A DNA stretch of 64,000 nt from Pseudomonas sp. BN102 (lineage in GTDB: Bacteria; Pseudomonadota; Gammaproteobacteria; Pseudomonadales; Pseudomonadaceae), in the NCBI RefSeq assembly GCF_029871245.1, contig NZ_SSON01000080.1, forward strand, positions 248,001 to 312,000. The letters run 5' to 3'. The position numbers and the translations under genes were made by a program. Shown in pieces: positions 46,251 to 62,824 of this stretch. Every line of letters begins with the position of its first letter. The first letter of the stretch is position 1. Under the pieces are notes generated by a model. That model was not told where the DNA came from and ran no database searches. It was given only the letters and a program-made list of their open reading frames with translations.

Positions 46251-46294
46251 TAGGTGCACCTATTTGCGCTTTTCTATCGATCAGCAGCCGATAG
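46251..46294 (+). promoter_or_regulatory. Inverted repeats before the glutathionyl-hydroquinone reductase gene
   Basis: TAGGTGCACCTA (46251-46262) is a perfect 12-base palindrome. A second pair, CTATCG (46274-46279) and CGATAG (46289-46294), follows. They lie 34-77 bases before the start codon, where an operator would sit. No regulator gene adjoins. Confidence 0.45.
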
Positions 46295-46327
46295 ACTGGA
46301 AACCGAACTCGACCTCGGAGACAGACG

Positions 46328-47341
46328 ATGGGCCTGCTGATCGATGGAAAATGGCATGACAAGTGGTATGACACGGCCAAGGACGGGCGCTTTCAGCGCG
46401 AAAGCGCGCGGCGACGCAACTGGATCACCGTCGACGGCGCACCCGGCCCGTCGGGCATAGGCGGCTTTCGCGCCCAAGCCGGCCGCTATCACCTCTATGT
46501 GTCCCTGGCCTGCCCCTGGGCGCACCGCACCCTGATCTTCCGCAAGCTGAAAGGCCTGGAATCGCTGATCGACGTATCGGTGGTGAGCTGGCTGATGCTG
46601 GAACAGGGCTGGACCTTCGACCCGCAGCATGGCTCCACCGGCGACACGCTGGGCGGGCTGGATTACCTGCACCAGCGCTACACCCTGGACAGCCCCGACT
46701 ACAGCGGGCGGGTCACAGTGCCGATGCTCTGGGACAAGCAGACCGGCAGCATCGTCAGCAACGAGTCCGCCGAGATCATCCGGATGTTCAATAGCGCCTT
46801 TGATCACCTGACCGGCAACCACTTGGATTTCTATCCGGAGCCGTTGCGGGCGGAGATCGATGCGCTCAACGAACGCATCTACCCAGCGATCAACAACGGA
46901 GTCTACCGTGCTGGCTTCGCTACCACCCAGGATGCCTACGAGGAAGCCTTCCATACCCTGTTCGACGAACTCGACAGGCTGGATGCCCTGCTGGAGACGC
47001 GCCGCTACCTGACCGGCGAACGCATCACCGAAGCGGACTGGCGCCTGTTTACCACCCTGATCCGTTTCGACGCGGTGTATCACGGTCACTTCAAGTGCAA
47101 CCTGCGACGCCTGGCCGACTATCCGAACCTCTCAGGCTGGCTGCACGAGCTGTACCAATGGCCGGGCGTGGCCGAGACGGTGAACTTCACCCATATCAAG
47201 CACCACTATTACGCCAGCCATCGCACCATCAACCCCACGGGTGTGGTGCCGCTGGGCCCTGCACAGGACTTCAGCCGGCCCCACGGCCGTGGGCATCTGA
47301 AAGGCCTGCCGGTGGCGCAAAAGGATCAGACGCCGGCCTGA
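46328..47341 (+). CDS. Glutathionyl-hydroquinone reductase (Xi-class GST)
   Basis: 337 aa. The catalytic Cys is in [18 protein letters not shown] near residue 62; [14 protein letters not shown] and [24 protein letters not shown] are typical of YqjG/ECM4-type enzymes, which remove glutathione from glutathionyl-hydroquinones. Cytoplasmic. Its 3' end overlaps the convergent cysG by 16 bases. Confidence 0.9.
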   Translation: MGLLIDGKWHDKWYDTAKDGRFQRESARRRNWITVDGAPGPSGIGGFRAQAGRYHLYVSLACPWAHRTLIFRKLKGLESLIDVSVVSWLMLEQGWTFDPQHGSTGDTLGGLDYLHQRYTLDSPDYSGRVTVPMLWDKQTGSIVSNESAEIIRMFNSAFDHLTGNHLDFYPEPLRAEIDALNERIYPAINNGVYRAGFATTQDAYEEAFHTLFDELDRLDALLETRRYLTGERITEADWRLFTTLIRFDAVYHGHFKCNLRRLADYPNLSGWLHELYQWPGVAETVNFTHIKHHYYASHRTINPTGVVPLGPAQDFSRPHGRGHLKGLPVAQKDQTPA

Positions 47342-48720
47342 GCACCTTCGAACCAGGCGAGCTTCTCGCGCAGGGTCACCACTTCGCCAACTATCACCAG
47401 GGTCGGCGCGTGGACTTCGTGCTCCGCCACCAGTTGCGGCAGGTTGGCCAGGGTGCCGGTGAACACCCGCTGACGGCTAGTGGTGCCTTGCTGGACAAGG
47501 GCCGCCGGTGTATCGGCGGCACGGCCATGCTTGATCAGCTGCTCGCAGATCAGCGGCAGACCCACCAGGCCCATATAGAACACCAGGGTCTGGCCCGGGG
47601 CCGTCAGGTCACCCCAGGGCAAGTCGCAGCTACCGTCCTTCAGGTGACCGGTGACGAAGCGCACTGACTGGGCGTAGTCGCGATGGGTCAGCGGGATGCC
47701 GGCATAGGCGGCACAGCCCGAGGCCGCGGTGATGCCGGGCACCACCTGGAAGGGAATGCCATTGGCCGCCAGTTCCTCGATCTCCTCGCCGCCACGCCCG
47801 AAGATGAACGGGTCGCCGCCCTTCAGGCGCAGCACGCGCTTGCCCAGCTTGGCCTGCTCGATCAACAGGCGGTTGATTTCATCCTGGGGCACGGCATGGT
47901 CGGCGCGGCGCTTGCCGACGTAGATGCGCTCCGCATCGCGACGGCACAGCTCGATGATCGGCGCCGCTACGAGACGGTCGTATAGCACCACGTCGGCCTG
48001 CTGCATCAGGCGCAGCGCGCGGAAGGTCAACAGATCTGGGTCACCCGGGCCAGCACCCACCAGATAGACCTCGCCCAGCGCCTTGGGCGCGCCACCAGCC
48101 ACCCGCTCGGCCAACAGGCGCTCGGCTTCGGCACCCTGCCCCGCCAACATGCGGTCGGCGACCGGGCCCTGGAAGACCTCTTCCCAGAACACCCGACGCT
48201 GCTGCACGTCGGGCAACAAGGTCTTCACCTGGTCGCGGAACTTCTTCGCCAGGCCAGCCAACTGGCCATAGGCAGAGGGAATCCAGGTTTCGATCTTGGC
48301 ACGGATCAGACGCGCCAGGACCGGCGCATCACCGGCGCTGGAAACGGCCACGATCAACGGCGAGCGGTCGACGATCGCGGGAAAGATCACACTGCAGAGT
48401 TTCGGCGCATCCACGACGTTGACGGGAACACCGCGGGACTGTGCCTGGGCCGAAACCTCGGCATTCAGCGCCTGGTCGTCACTGGCGGCAATGGCCAGCA
48501 CACAGCCATCCAGGTCCGCATTCAGATAGCCACGCTGGCGAGCCTCGCCACCACTCTGCTCGACCATCTCCAGCAGCTGAGCCTCGACCCGCGGCGCCAC
48601 CACCCGCAATCGAGCCCCGGCATCGGCCAGCAGGCGCGCCTTGCGCAAGGCGACTTCGCCACCACCGACCACGAGCACCTGGCGCCCTTGAAGATTGTGG
48701 AACAGCGGGAGGTAATCCAT
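47326..48720 (-). CDS. cysG: Siroheme synthase (bifunctional)
   Basis: 464 aa. N-terminal dehydrogenase/ferrochelatase domain ([20 protein letters not shown], residues 15-34); C-terminal uroporphyrinogen-III methyltransferase domain ([20 protein letters not shown] near 218, [31 protein letters not shown]). Makes siroheme for sulfite and nitrite reductases. Start at 48720; a longer frame to 48768 is unsupported. Confidence 0.95.
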   Translation of the reverse strand: MDYLPLFHNLQGRQVLVVGGGEVALRKARLLADAGARLRVVAPRVEAQLLEMVEQSGGEARQRGYLNADLDGCVLAIAASDDQALNAEVSAQAQSRGVPVNVVDAPKLCSVIFPAIVDRSPLIVAVSSAGDAPVLARLIRAKIETWIPSAYGQLAGLAKKFRDQVKTLLPDVQQRRVFWEEVFQGPVADRMLAGQGAEAERLLAERVAGGAPKALGEVYLVGAGPGDPDLLTFRALRLMQQADVVLYDRLVAAPIIELCRRDAERIYVGKRRADHAVPQDEINRLLIEQAKLGKRVLRLKGGDPFIFGRGGEEIEELAANGIPFQVVPGITAASGCAAYAGIPLTHRDYAQSVRFVTGHLKDGSCDLPWGDLTAPGQTLVFYMGLVGLPLICEQLIKHGRAADTPAALVQQGTTSRQRVFTGTLANLPQLVAEHEVHAPTLVIVGEVVTLREKLAWFEGAQAGV

Positions 48721-48837
48721 GGAAGCGCCTTCTTGCATTGACGGTTGAGATATTGCTGAAACGGTCACCGCCCGCGTGCAGCCGGGCTGCTACGCGGGCG
48801 GTGGGGCTTTCCGTTGCGCCTGCAGTGGGTCGGGCGA

Positions 48838-50505
<1,668 letters not shown>

Positions 50506-50509
<4 letters not shown>

Positions 50510-51831
50510 GGCTTTCTCCGCTGCCAGGAACTGCTGCGATCCAGGTTCTTCAGGTGCTGCAGCTTGTCGCGGATCTTCATCTCCAGGCCGCGGGGCACCG
50601 GCTGGTAGTACTGGCGCGGCTCAAGTTGCTCGGGGAAGTAGTCCTCGCCCGCCGCATAGGCATCCGGCTCGTCGTGGGCGTAGCGGTATTCCTCGCCATA
50701 GCCCAGCTGCTTCATCAGCTTGGTCGGCGCATTGCGCAGGTGCAGGGGCACCTCCAGCGATCCGTTCTCGGCGACATCGCGCATGGCGGCCTTGAACGCC
50801 ATGTAGACGGCGTTGCTCTTCGGCGCGCAGGCCAGGTAGACCACGGCCTGGGCCACCGCCAGCTCCCCCTCCGGGCTGCCGAGGCGCTCCTGCACGTCCC
50901 AGGCCGACAGGCACAGGCTGAGTGCGCGCGGATCGGCGTTACCGATGTCCTCGCTGGCCATGCGCACCACTCGGCGAGCAAGGTAGAGGGGATCGCAGCC
51001 GCCGTCGATCATGCGCGCGTACCAGTAGAGGGCCGCATCCGGGTCGGAGCCGCGCACCGACTTGTGCAGGGCGGAAATCTGGTCGTAGAAGGCTTCCCCG
51101 CCCTTGTCGAAGCGGCGACGGCTGTCTCCCAGCAGGTTCTGCAGCAGTTCGACGCCGATCTCTCCACCGTCCTCGGCAAGGTCGGAAGCGTTTTCCAGGA
51201 GGTTGAGCAGACGTCGTCCATCGCCATCCGCGGCAGCCATCAGTATGGCGAAACTCTCGTCCGGCAGGCGCAGCTTGCGCTTGCCCAGGCCCTTGTCTTC
51301 GTTCAGGGCACGTCCCACCAACTTGCGCAGGGCGACCTCGTCCAGGCTCTTCAGCACATAGACGCGAGCACGGGAAAGCAACGCGTTGTTGAGCTCGAAG
51401 GACGGGTTCTCGGTAGTGGCGCCGATGAAGATCAGCGTGCCGTCTTCCACATAGGGCAGGAAGGCGTCCTGCTGGGACTTGTTGAAGCGGTGCACTTCGT
51501 CGACGAAGAGGATGGTGCGCCGGCCATACTGGGCCGCCTGCTGCTTGGCCATCTCCACCGACTGGCGAATCTCCTTGACCCCGGACAACACGGCGGAAAT
51601 GGTCTCGAAGTGGGCATCGGTGACCTGGGCCAGCAGCTTGGCCAGGGTAGTCTTGCCCACCCCGGGCGGCCCCCAGAAGATCATCGAGTGCAGCGCGCCC
51701 TGCTCCAGGGCCTCACGCAGCGGCTTGCCTGGCGCCAGGAGGTGTTCCTGGCCCACGTACTCGTCCAGGCTGGTGGCGCGAAGGCGCGCCGCCAGGGGTT
51801 GGGCGATGGGTTCGGAGCGGAACAGGTCCAT
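50506..51831 (-). CDS. rarA: Replication-associated recombination protein A
   Basis: 441 aa AAA+ ATPase of the clamp-loader clade. Walker [15 protein letters not shown] near residue 54, Walker [11 protein letters not shown], sensor 1 [12 protein letters not shown]-terminal tetramerisation region ([17 protein letters not shown]). Acts at stalled replication forks. Lies 12 bases after lolA on the same strand. Confidence 0.95.
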
Positions 51832-51843
51832 GGGCGTTACGGC

Positions 51844-52470
51844 TTATTCCTGGATGACGTCGGCGCCTTCCGGGACCTTGAAGTTGAACTGCGCGGTGTC
51901 TATTGCCTGGTTCATCTTGATCCCGAGGAAGAGGATGTTGGTGCGCTGGCCAACGCTGTCGATCAGCTGCATGTCATTGATCACGCCGTTGCGGAACGAC
52001 AGGCGCAAGGTATCGAACAGAGTGTCCTTGGCCTTGGGCTTGAGGATGAAGTCCACCACGTCGCCGCCTTCCTTGTGGCTGATCTCGAAGTTCTCGCTGA
52101 TCTTCGAAACATCACCGGAGAGCAACAGCGCCGGGGTATGGGTCAGGCGCTGATCCAGGGTCTGGATGGTCACCTGCTGCAGGTCCGGGTCATAGAGCCA
52201 GACTTTCTCGCCATTGGAGACCAGCAACTGCTCCATCGGCGCATCGGTGTGCCAGCGGAACAGGCCCGGGCGCTTCAGCGACAGTTCACCGGAGGTTTCC
52301 TGCAATTGCGTGCCGGAACCGTCCAGGGTCAGTTGCGAGAAGCGGCCAGTAATGGTCTGCGCCTTGTTCAGCATTTCAGTCAGGCGGCTGACGGCCACCT
52401 TGTCGTCAGCCTGGACCTGCAGGGCGGCCAGGCCCAGGACCGCTACCATCAGCATGCGGATCAGTCGCAT
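51844..52470 (-). CDS. lolA: Outer-membrane lipoprotein carrier LolA
   Basis: 208 aa. Signal peptide [21 protein letters not shown]; mature part with [35 protein letters not shown] (in sections near 30-65). Periplasmic chaperone moving lipoproteins to LolB. Start 52470 with GAGGA upstream. Between ftsK and rarA, the standard order. Confidence 0.95.
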   Translation of the reverse strand: MRLIRMLMVAVLGLAALQVQADDKVAVSRLTEMLNKAQTITGRFSQLTLDGSGTQLQETSGELSLKRPGLFRWHTDAPMEQLLVSNGEKVWLYDPDLQQVTIQTLDQRLTHTPALLLSGDVSKISENFEISHKEGGDVVDFILKPKAKDTLFDTLRLSFRNGVINDMQLIDSVGQRTNILFLGIKMNQAIDTAQFNFKVPEGADVIQE

Positions 52471-52499
52471 GGAAATCCTCGTCAAGAATCCGTTTCGGA

Positions 52500-54911
<2,412 letters not shown>

Positions 54912-55124
54912 AACGCGTCTTTTCCTGCGCCCCGGGCGCGTTCAAGAGTCGGTCGAGGGCGGATTTCCGCCCGGCGGTATGCCATCAACGGGGTCCGGCC
55001 CATTCAGAACGTTGCCCATTGTACGGATTTGCCCGCGCGATGCCACGCAGGGATGGATTGTCGCCGCTGCGTTTTGGCGCTGTCTCGCGCTTCGGTGTAG
55101 CATAGCCCGCAACGATTTGCGTGA

Positions 55125-56129
<1,005 letters not shown>

Positions 56130-56168
56130 CAGGCACGGCGGGCTCTCCGGCCCGCCCTCCCCTCCCCC

Positions 56169-56849
56169 ATGCTTACCTGGCTGCGGCGCGACTCCCTCGC
56201 CTTCCCCCCGCTCGAACGCGCCCTGCGCGAACCCAACGGCCTGCTCGCCGCCGGCGGCGACCTGTCCGCGGAACGTCTGCTCCAGGCGTACCGCCACGGC
56301 TGCTTCCCGTGGTACCAGGAAGGCCAGCCGATCCTCTGGTGGTCCCCCGACCCGCGCACCGTCCTGCCACCCCAGGAAATCCATATCTCCCGCAGTCTCG
56401 CCAAGCTGCTGCGCCAGGGACGCTTCCGGGTGACCTTCGACCAGGCCTTCCCTGCGGTCATCCAGGGCTGTGCCGGCCCGCGCAACCACACCGACGGCAC
56501 CTGGATCACGACCGCCATGCAAGCGGCCTATATCGAACTGCATCGCCGCGGCGTCGCCCATTCGGTGGAAGTCTGGACGGATGACGAGCTGGTCGGGGGC
56601 CTCTATGGAATTGCCATAGGCCGGATGTTCTTCGGCGAGTCCATGTTCAGCCGCGCCGACAACGCCTCCAAGGTCGGTTTCGCCACCCTCGTGCAACATC
56701 TGAACCAATGGGGCTTCGTGCTGATCGACTGCCAGATGCCCACCCAGCACCTGCAAAACTTCGGCGCCCGAACCATCAGCCGGGAGAAGTTTTCCCGCTA
56801 CCTGCAGCTCTATCTCGACCAGCCGAACAACGCAGACTGGATCGCCTAG
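56169..56849 (+). CDS. aat: Leucyl/phenylalanyl-tRNA-protein transferase
   Basis: 226 aa. [25 protein letters not shown] and [12 protein letters not shown] near the N-terminus; [19 protein letters not shown] near 140. Adds Leu/Phe to N-terminal Lys/Arg, creating N-degrons read by ClpS, encoded nearby. Next gene is the second N-end-rule transferase, 55 bases on. Confidence 0.95.
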   Translation: MLTWLRRDSLAFPPLERALREPNGLLAAGGDLSAERLLQAYRHGCFPWYQEGQPILWWSPDPRTVLPPQEIHISRSLAKLLRQGRFRVTFDQAFPAVIQGCAGPRNHTDGTWITTAMQAAYIELHRRGVAHSVEVWTDDELVGGLYGIAIGRMFFGESMFSRADNASKVGFATLVQHLNQWGFVLIDCQMPTQHLQNFGARTISREKFSRYLQLYLDQPNNADWIA

Positions 56850-56904
56850 GCGAGCCCCCGCAGGCTGACATACACTTGCTGAAGGGTTCTCCCGGGGGTT
56901 GATC

Positions 56905-57612
56905 ATGACCGAGCTGGCTCGCCTCAAGTTTTACGCCACTCAACCGCATCCATGCAGCTACCTGCCCGAGGAGCAGGCCACGACCCTGTTCCTCGACCCC
57001 AGCCAGCCGATGGATGTGGAAGTCTATGCCGAATTGTCGGAGATGGGCTTCCGTCGCAGTGGCGACCACCTCTACCGCCCGCACTGCCAGCGCTGCAATG
57101 CTTGTGTACCGGCACGCATTCCAGCCGACCAGTTCATCCCCAACCGCCAGCAGAAGCGCATCCTCAAGCGCAATGCCGACCTCAACGTGGTCGCCGTGCG
57201 CCCCTCCTTCACCGAGGAGTACTACGCGCTCTACGTCCGCTACATCGAACAGCGCCATGCCGATGGCGACATGTATCCACCCAGCCGCGATCAGTTCGCC
57301 ACCTTCCTGGTGCGCGACCTGCCCTTCTCCCGCTTCTACGAGTTCCGCCTGCACGGCGAACTGAAGGCAGTGGCGGTGACCGACGTCCTGCCCAACGGCC
57401 TTTCCGCGGTCTACACCTTCTACGACCCCAGCGAGGAGAAGCGCAGCCTCGGCCGTTACGCCATCCTCTGGCAGATCGGCGAAACCGCCCGTCTGGGGCT
57501 GCAGGCCGTCTATCTCGGCTACTGGATCAAGAACTGCAGGAAGATGAATTACAAGACCCAGTACCGCCCGATCGAGCTGTTCGTCAACCAGCGCTGGGTG
57601 ACGCTCAGCTGA
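56905..57612 (+). CDS. bpt: Arginyl/leucyl-tRNA-protein transferase (Bpt/Ate type)
   Basis: 235 aa. [18 protein letters not shown] near the N-terminus, [18 protein letters not shown] near 60, and [18 protein letters not shown] near 205 are the family signatures. Attaches Leu to N-terminal Asp/Glu in bacteria. ATG 56905 is preceded by a G-rich ribosome site. Grouping with aat, clpA and clpS collects the bacterial N-end rule pathway. Confidence 0.93.
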   Translation: MTELARLKFYATQPHPCSYLPEEQATTLFLDPSQPMDVEVYAELSEMGFRRSGDHLYRPHCQRCNACVPARIPADQFIPNRQQKRILKRNADLNVVAVRPSFTEEYYALYVRYIEQRHADGDMYPPSRDQFATFLVRDLPFSRFYEFRLHGELKAVAVTDVLPNGLSAVYTFYDPSEEKRSLGRYAILWQIGETARLGLQAVYLGYWIKNCRKMNYKTQYRPIELFVNQRWVTLS

Positions 57613-57713
57613 AGCCCCTTGGCGAACAGCGCTGTTTTCGGGCACAATGCACGCCGTTTTTGCCCGCCGCCAATGCGGCAGGGCCCATCTCTGAATACCG
57701 AGGGCTTTACTGC

Positions 57714-57932
57714 ATGTCGAAAGAAGACAGCTTCGAAATGGAAGGCACTGTCATCGACACCCTGCCCAACACCATGTTCCGTGTGGAGTTGGAAAATGGG
57801 CACGTCGTCACCGCGCACATTTCCGGCAAGATGCGCAAGAATTACATCCGCATCCTCACCGGCGATAAAGTTCGCGTCGAGCTGACGCCGTACGATCTGA
57901 GCAAGGGCCGCATCACCTACCGCGCCCGCTGA
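57714..57932 (+). CDS. infA: Translation initiation factor IF-1
   Basis: 72 aa, the full normal length: [42 protein letters not shown] split across the OB fold. Followed by a strong terminator shared with clpA. Confidence 0.97.
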   Translation: MSKEDSFEMEGTVIDTLPNTMFRVELENGHVVTAHISGKMRKNYIRILTGDKVRVELTPYDLSKGRITYRAR

Positions 57933-57944
57933 TCGGATAGTCAC

Positions 57945-57975
57945 AAAAAAGCCCGGCATCAAGCCGGGCTTTTTT
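57945..57975. terminator. Bidirectional terminator between infA and clpA
   Basis: AAAAAAGCCCGGC (57945-57957) and GCCGGGCTTTTTT (57963-57975), 5-base loop. Confidence 0.93.
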
Positions 57976-57986
57976 GTGGAGGGCCT

Positions 57987-60257
57987 TCAGGCCATCTCTG
58001 CAGTGGTTTCGAACTCGAAGCTGAGCTCCCCGTCCTTGACGTCGACGTGCACCAAGCCACCGTGCTCGGCCAGGTCGCCGAAAAGGATCTCTTCGGCCAG
58101 CGGCCGCTTGATCTTGTCCTGGATCAGGCGAGCCATGGGACGCGCGCCCATCTGCGCATCGTAGCCGCGCTCGGCGAGCCAGCCACGCGCCTCGTCGTCG
58201 ACCACCAACTGCACACGCTTGTCTTCCAGCTGCGCCTGCAGTTCGGTGAGGAACTTGTCCACCACGCTCTTGATCACTTCGTGGCTCAGGCGGCCGAACT
58301 GGATGATGGTATCCAGGCGATTGCGGAATTCCGGCGTGAAGCTCTTGCGGATGACCTCCATGGCGTCCGAAGAGTGATCTTGCAGGGTGAAGCCGATGGA
58401 GGCCCGCGCTGCGGTCTCCGCGCCGGCGTTGGTGGTCATGACCAGGATCACGTTGCGGAAGTCCGCCTTGCGGCCGTTGTTGTCGGTCAGGGTGCCGTGG
58501 TCCATGACCTGCAGCAGCAGGTTGAAGACTTCCGGGTGGGCCTTCTCGATCTCGTCCAGCAGCAGCACGCAGTGCGGCTGCTTGGTGATGGCCTCGGTCA
58601 GCAAGCCACCCTGGTCGAACCCCACGTAGCCCGGCGGCGCCCCGATCAGACGCGAGACGGTATGCCGCTCCATGTACTCGGACATGTCGAAGCGAACCAG
58701 CTCGATACCCAGGGCCTTCGCCAACTGGCGCGCCACTTCGGTCTTGCCGACGCCCGTGGGACCGGCGAAGAGGAAGGAGCCCACCGGCTTGTCCGGCGAC
58801 TTCAGGCCGGCGCGGGACAGCTTGATGGCCGTGGACAGGGAATCGATGGCCGCATCCTGGCCGAACACCGTCAGCTTCAGATCGCGCTCCAGGTTACGCA
58901 GCAGCTCCTTGTCCGAACTGGTGACGTGCCTTGGCGGAATCCGCGCGATCTTGGCGACTATATCCTCGACCTGGGCCACCTCGATACGCTTGGCCCGCTT
59001 CTCTTCGGGCTGCAGGCGCTGATAGGCACCCGCTTCGTCGATCACGTCGATGGCCTTGTCAGGCATATGGCGATCGTTGATGTAGCGCGCTGCCAGCTCC
59101 GCTGCGGCACGCAAGGCCTCATCGCTGTACTCGATATGGTGGTGCTGCTCGAAGCGCGCCTTGAGCCCCCTGAGGATGCCCACGGTGTCCTCGATCGACG
59201 GTTCGGTGACATCGACCTTCTGGAAGCGCCGAGCGAGAGCCCGATCCTTCTCGAAGATGCCGCGGAACTCCTGGAAGGTGGTGGAGCCGATGCAGCGGAT
59301 CTCACCGGACGACAGCAGGGGCTTGAGCAGGTTGGATGCATCCATCACGCCGCCCGAGGCAGCCCCGGCACCAATGATGGTATGGATCTCGTCGATGAAG
59401 AGGATGGCATGAGGGCGCTTGCGCAACTCGTTGAGCAGTGCCTTGAAGCGCTTCTCGAAGTCGCCGCGGTACTTGGTGCCCGCCAGCAGCGCACCGAGGT
59501 CCAGGGAATAGACCACGCTGTCAGCCAGCAGGTCAGGCACCTGGTTGTCGACGATTCGCTTGGCCAGGCCTTCGGCGATGGCGGTCTTGCCGACGCCGGC
59601 CTCGCCCACCAGCAGCGGGTTGTTCTTGCGGCGACGGGCCAGAATCTGCGCGACGCGCTCGACCTCAGGCTCACGACCGACCAGCGGATCGATACGCCCC
59701 AGGCGAGCCAGTTCGTTCAGGTTGCTGGCGTAGGCGTCCAGGGGATGGCCGGAGGCGGCGGCTTCCCCCCCCTCTTCGTCCTGCATCTCCTGGTCGTGAT
59801 CGTGCTGCTCTCCGTGCCCCGGCACCTTGGAGATGCCATGGGCGATGTAGTTGACCACATCGATGCGGGCCACGCTCTGCTGTTTCAGCAGGAACACGGC
59901 CTGGCTTTCCTGCTCGCTGAAGATAGCCACCAGCACATTGGCACCGGTGACTTCACGCTTGCCGGAACTCTGCACGTGGAAAACTGCGCGCTGCAGGACG
60001 CGCTGGAAGCCCAGCGTGGGCTGGGTTTCACGATCTTCGTCATGCTGAGGAATCAGCGGAGTAGTGGAATCGATGAACTCCTGCAGATCATGCCGCAGCT
60101 TGTCCATATTCGCGCCACATGCACGCAGCACAGTGGCGGCAGCTTCGTTATCCAGCAGGGCGAGCAGCAAGTGCTCGACCGTCATGAACTCGTGGCGCTT
60201 GGCACGGGCCTCCTTGAAGGCAAGATTGAGGGTGACTTCGAGCTCGCGGTTCAACAT
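57987..60257 (-). CDS. clpA: ATP-dependent Clp protease ATP-binding subunit ClpA
   Basis: 756 aa AAA+ unfoldase. N-domain ([14 protein letters not shown]), first Walker [14 protein letters not shown] near 214, second [15 protein letters not shown] near 495, and the ClpP-docking loop region. Gets N-degron substrates from ClpS, encoded 28 bases upstream on the same strand, and feeds ClpP. Confidence 0.96.
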   Translation of the reverse strand: MLNRELEVTLNLAFKEARAKRHEFMTVEHLLLALLDNEAAATVLRACGANMDKLRHDLQEFIDSTTPLIPQHDEDRETQPTLGFQRVLQRAVFHVQSSGKREVTGANVLVAIFSEQESQAVFLLKQQSVARIDVVNYIAHGISKVPGHGEQHDHDQEMQDEEGGEAAASGHPLDAYASNLNELARLGRIDPLVGREPEVERVAQILARRRKNNPLLVGEAGVGKTAIAEGLAKRIVDNQVPDLLADSVVYSLDLGALLAGTKYRGDFEKRFKALLNELRKRPHAILFIDEIHTIIGAGAASGGVMDASNLLKPLLSSGEIRCIGSTTFQEFRGIFEKDRALARRFQKVDVTEPSIEDTVGILRGLKARFEQHHHIEYSDEALRAAAELAARYINDRHMPDKAIDVIDEAGAYQRLQPEEKRAKRIEVAQVEDIVAKIARIPPRHVTSSDKELLRNLERDLKLTVFGQDAAIDSLSTAIKLSRAGLKSPDKPVGSFLFAGPTGVGKTEVARQLAKALGIELVRFDMSEYMERHTVSRLIGAPPGYVGFDQGGLLTEAITKQPHCVLLLDEIEKAHPEVFNLLLQVMDHGTLTDNNGRKADFRNVILVMTTNAGAETAARASIGFTLQDHSSDAMEVIRKSFTPEFRNRLDTIIQFGRLSHEVIKSVVDKFLTELQAQLEDKRVQLVVDDEARGWLAERGYDAQMGARPMARLIQDKIKRPLAEEILFGDLAEHGGLVHVDVKDGELSFEFETTAEMA

Positions 60258-60285
60258 GGCTTCACCTCATACCCAAGCGGCGGCG

Positions 60286-60648
60286 TTAACCGTCCTTCTC
60301 GATCTCACAGAGCAGCGGATGCTGGCTCTCTCTCGCATATTGATTGACCTGCATGGCCTTGGTTTCGGCAATATCGCGAGTGAACACGCCGCAAACCGCC
60401 CGACCCTCCGTATGCACAGTCAGCATGATCTTGGTGGCGAGTTCCCGGTTCAAGCCGAAGATCACTTCGAGCACCTCGACCACAAAATCCATTGGGGTGT
60501 AGTCATCGTTAAACATCACCACCTTATACATCGGTGGTGCCTGCAGGGCCGGCTTGGCCTCTTGAACCGCCAGGCCGGTGGAGTCGTCCTCATGATGCTG
60601 CGGACCGTCCTGATTGAATGTTAGTCGAATCTGGCTGCTTGCATGCAT
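60286..60648 (-). CDS. clpS: ClpA adaptor protein ClpS
   Basis: 120 aa, start [14 protein letters not shown] at ATG 60648 as in other pseudomonads. [22 protein letters not shown] holds the N-degron pocket; [20 protein letters not shown] follows. Binds N-terminal Leu/Phe/Trp/Tyr and hands proteins to ClpA. Divergent from cspD. Confidence 0.95.
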   Translation of the reverse strand: MHASSQIRLTFNQDGPQHHEDDSTGLAVQEAKPALQAPPMYKVVMFNDDYTPMDFVVEVLEVIFGLNRELATKIMLTVHTEGRAVCGVFTRDIAETKAMQVNQYARESQHPLLCEIEKDG

Positions 60649-60878
60649 GCTGGAAATAAAGGTCATGAGTGAATGGAAAACGGCCGCTGTAAAGACTTTG
60701 ATCCGCTTCTCAGGCGATGCGGGTGGCGCCTTGACTAACGGCAAAACGGTGTTAAAACCAGTGGATACCCGTCTTCGGGTATCAGGGGTTCCACGCGCGT
60801 GGCTAAAGTGGCTGCAGGAGCGTGGAGTCGAAGTGGATGATACTCCAGTGATGGAGTCCTTTGCAGAGGGATATCAGC

Positions 60879-61142
60879 ATGCTTAGCGGTAAGGTCAAGT
60901 GGTTCAACAACGCCAAAGGCTATGGGTTCATCCTTGCCGAAGGCCGAGATGAGGACCTGTTCGCCCACTATTCGGCCATCCAGATGGACGGCTACAAGAC
61001 GCTAAAGGCTGGACAGCCGGTAAGCTTCGATATCATCCAAGGCCCGAAAGGGTTGCATGCCGTGAATATTCGCCCCGTCACGGCCACCACCGAAGCGCCT
61101 GCCTCCATCAGCCAACCCCAGGGCAGCACGGTAGAAGTTTGA
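60879..61142 (+). CDS. cspD: Cold-shock-like protein CspD
   Basis: 87 aa. [22 protein letters not shown] carries RNP1-type KGYGFI and [13 protein letters not shown] the RNP2. The longer C-terminal tail ([15 protein letters not shown]) distinguishes CspD from CspA. CspD inhibits replication and is a stationary-phase protein in related bacteria. A hairpin, GATACCCG/CGGGTATC near 60764-60783, lies in its leader. Confidence 0.9.
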   Translation: MLSGKVKWFNNAKGYGFILAEGRDEDLFAHYSAIQMDGYKTLKAGQPVSFDIIQGPKGLHAVNIRPVTATTEAPASISQPQGSTVEV

Positions 61143-61163
61143 GCCCCTGATATTTGGGCACAA

Positions 61164-61191
61164 AAAAGGCCGGTCATATGACCGGCCTTTT
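61164..61191. terminator. Bidirectional terminator between cspD and icd
   Basis: AAAAGGCCGGTCAT and ATGACCGGCCTTTT form one perfect 28-base palindrome between convergent genes. Confidence 0.92.
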
Positions 61192-61208
61192 CGTATACGC
61201 CGTCAGGC

Positions 61209-62465
61209 TCACATATGAGCGATGGTGGCGTCGCCGAACTCGGAGCAGGACAGCAGCTTGGCGCCTTCCATCAAACGCTCGAAGTCGTAGGTCACGGTCT
61301 TCGCAGCGATGGCACCATTGGTGCCTTTGATGATCAGGTCGGCCGCTTCGGTCCAGCCCATGTGGCGCAGCATCATCTCGGCGGAGAGGATGACCGAACC
61401 CGGGTTCACCTTGTCCTGGCCAGCGTACTTCGGCGCTGTGCCGTGGGTTGCTTCGAACATGGCGATGGTGTCGGACAGGTTCGCGCCGGGCGCGATGCCG
61501 ATACCACCCACTTCAGCCGCCAGGGCGTCCGACAGGTAGTCACCATTCAGGTTCAGGGTGGCAATCACGTCGTACTCGGCCGGACGCAGCAGGATCTGCT
61601 GCAGCATGGCGTCGGCGATGGCGTCTTTCACCACGATGTTCTTGCCGGTGGTCGGGTTCTTGAACTGCATCCACGGGCCGCCATCCAGCAGCTCGGCGCC
61701 GAACTCGTCACGCGCGACTTCGTAGCCCCACTCCTTGAAGGCACCTTCGGTGAACTTCATGATGTTGCCCTTGTGGACGATGGTCACGGAGCTGCGATCG
61801 TTGTCCACGGCGTACTGCAGGGCCTTGCGCACCAGGCGCTTGGTGCCTTCCAGGGAAACTGGCTTGATGCCGATGCCGCAGTTCTCGGTGAAGCGGATCT
61901 TCTTGACGCCCATTTCCTCGGTGAGGAACTTGATGACCTTCTCGGCCTCTGGGGAGCCAGCTTTCCACTCGACACCGGCGTAGATGTCTTCGGAGTTCTC
62001 GCGGAAGATCACCATGTCGACGTCGCCGGGCTTCTTCACCGGGCTGGGCACGCCCTCGAACCAGCGCACCGGACGCTGGCAAACGTAGAGGTCCAGCTCC
62101 TGGCGCAGGGCGACGTTCAGGGAGCGGATGCCGCCACCCACCGGCGTGGTCAGCGGGCCCTTGATGGAAACGACGTAATCGCGAACGGCTTCCAGGGTTT
62201 CTTTCGGCAGCCAGGTGTCCTGATCGTAGACCTGGGTGGCTTTCTCACCGGCAAAGACCTCCATCCAGGAGATCTTGCGAGCGCCGCCGTAAGCCTTGGC
62301 AACGGCGGCATCCACCACCTTGATCATGACCGGACTGATGTCGACGCCGATGCCGTCGCCCTCGATGAAGGGGATGATCGGGTTATTCGGTACGTTCAGG
62401 GACATATCTGCATTGACGGTGATTTTGTCACCGACTGCCGGCACCTGGATCTTTTGGTATCCCAT
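61209..62465 (-). CDS. icd: NADP-dependent isocitrate dehydrogenase (dimeric type)
   Basis: 418 aa. [19 protein letters not shown] near residue 36, the substrate/phosphorylation segment [20 protein letters not shown] near 110, [13 protein letters not shown] near 230, and [20 protein letters not shown] near 340. TCA cycle; regulated by AceK phosphorylation at the Ser in RSLN in related bacteria. Divergent from the monomeric isozyme gene. Confidence 0.96.
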   Translation of the reverse strand: MGYQKIQVPAVGDKITVNADMSLNVPNNPIIPFIEGDGIGVDISPVMIKVVDAAVAKAYGGARKISWMEVFAGEKATQVYDQDTWLPKETLEAVRDYVVSIKGPLTTPVGGGIRSLNVALRQELDLYVCQRPVRWFEGVPSPVKKPGDVDMVIFRENSEDIYAGVEWKAGSPEAEKVIKFLTEEMGVKKIRFTENCGIGIKPVSLEGTKRLVRKALQYAVDNDRSSVTIVHKGNIMKFTEGAFKEWGYEVARDEFGAELLDGGPWMQFKNPTTGKNIVVKDAIADAMLQQILLRPAEYDVIATLNLNGDYLSDALAAEVGGIGIAPGANLSDTIAMFEATHGTAPKYAGQDKVNPGSVILSAEMMLRHMGWTEAADLIIKGTNGAIAAKTVTYDFERLMEGAKLLSCSEFGDATIAHM

Positions 62466-62824
62466 GCTGAGCTCCGTTTTGTGGTTGAACCCTATTGCAG
62501 CGCGTCAGCGTACTCCAGTTGGGCGGTCATCGACCATATCTTCCTTAGTCGAAAACGAGTGTTCATCTCAGGCTGCGATTGAGAGTGATATACTGCGCGC
62601 CGTGACCTAACGGTCATCGAGGTCCGAGCAGTCTGGGACCAGACCACCTCATCTCCTCGCAACGGCCGGACCACTACCATGGACCAGCCGCACAACGCTC
62701 TACTGGCGCCCCAACATCCCGCGGCAATTCTCGACATTTGGCTCAACGCCGAGTTGAGCGAAGGCGTCCACCAACGCAGATCGAGATTCTGTGCGCGCCC
62801 AGCAAAAAAGAGAGTTATTAGTAG
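62466..62824. other. Divergent promoter region between icd and idh
   Basis: About 360 bases. Contains the inverted repeat GGTCC (62631-62635)/GGACC (62646-62650). Frames crossing it overlap idh or lack ribosome sites. It likely carries both isocitrate dehydrogenase promoters. Confidence 0.5.
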
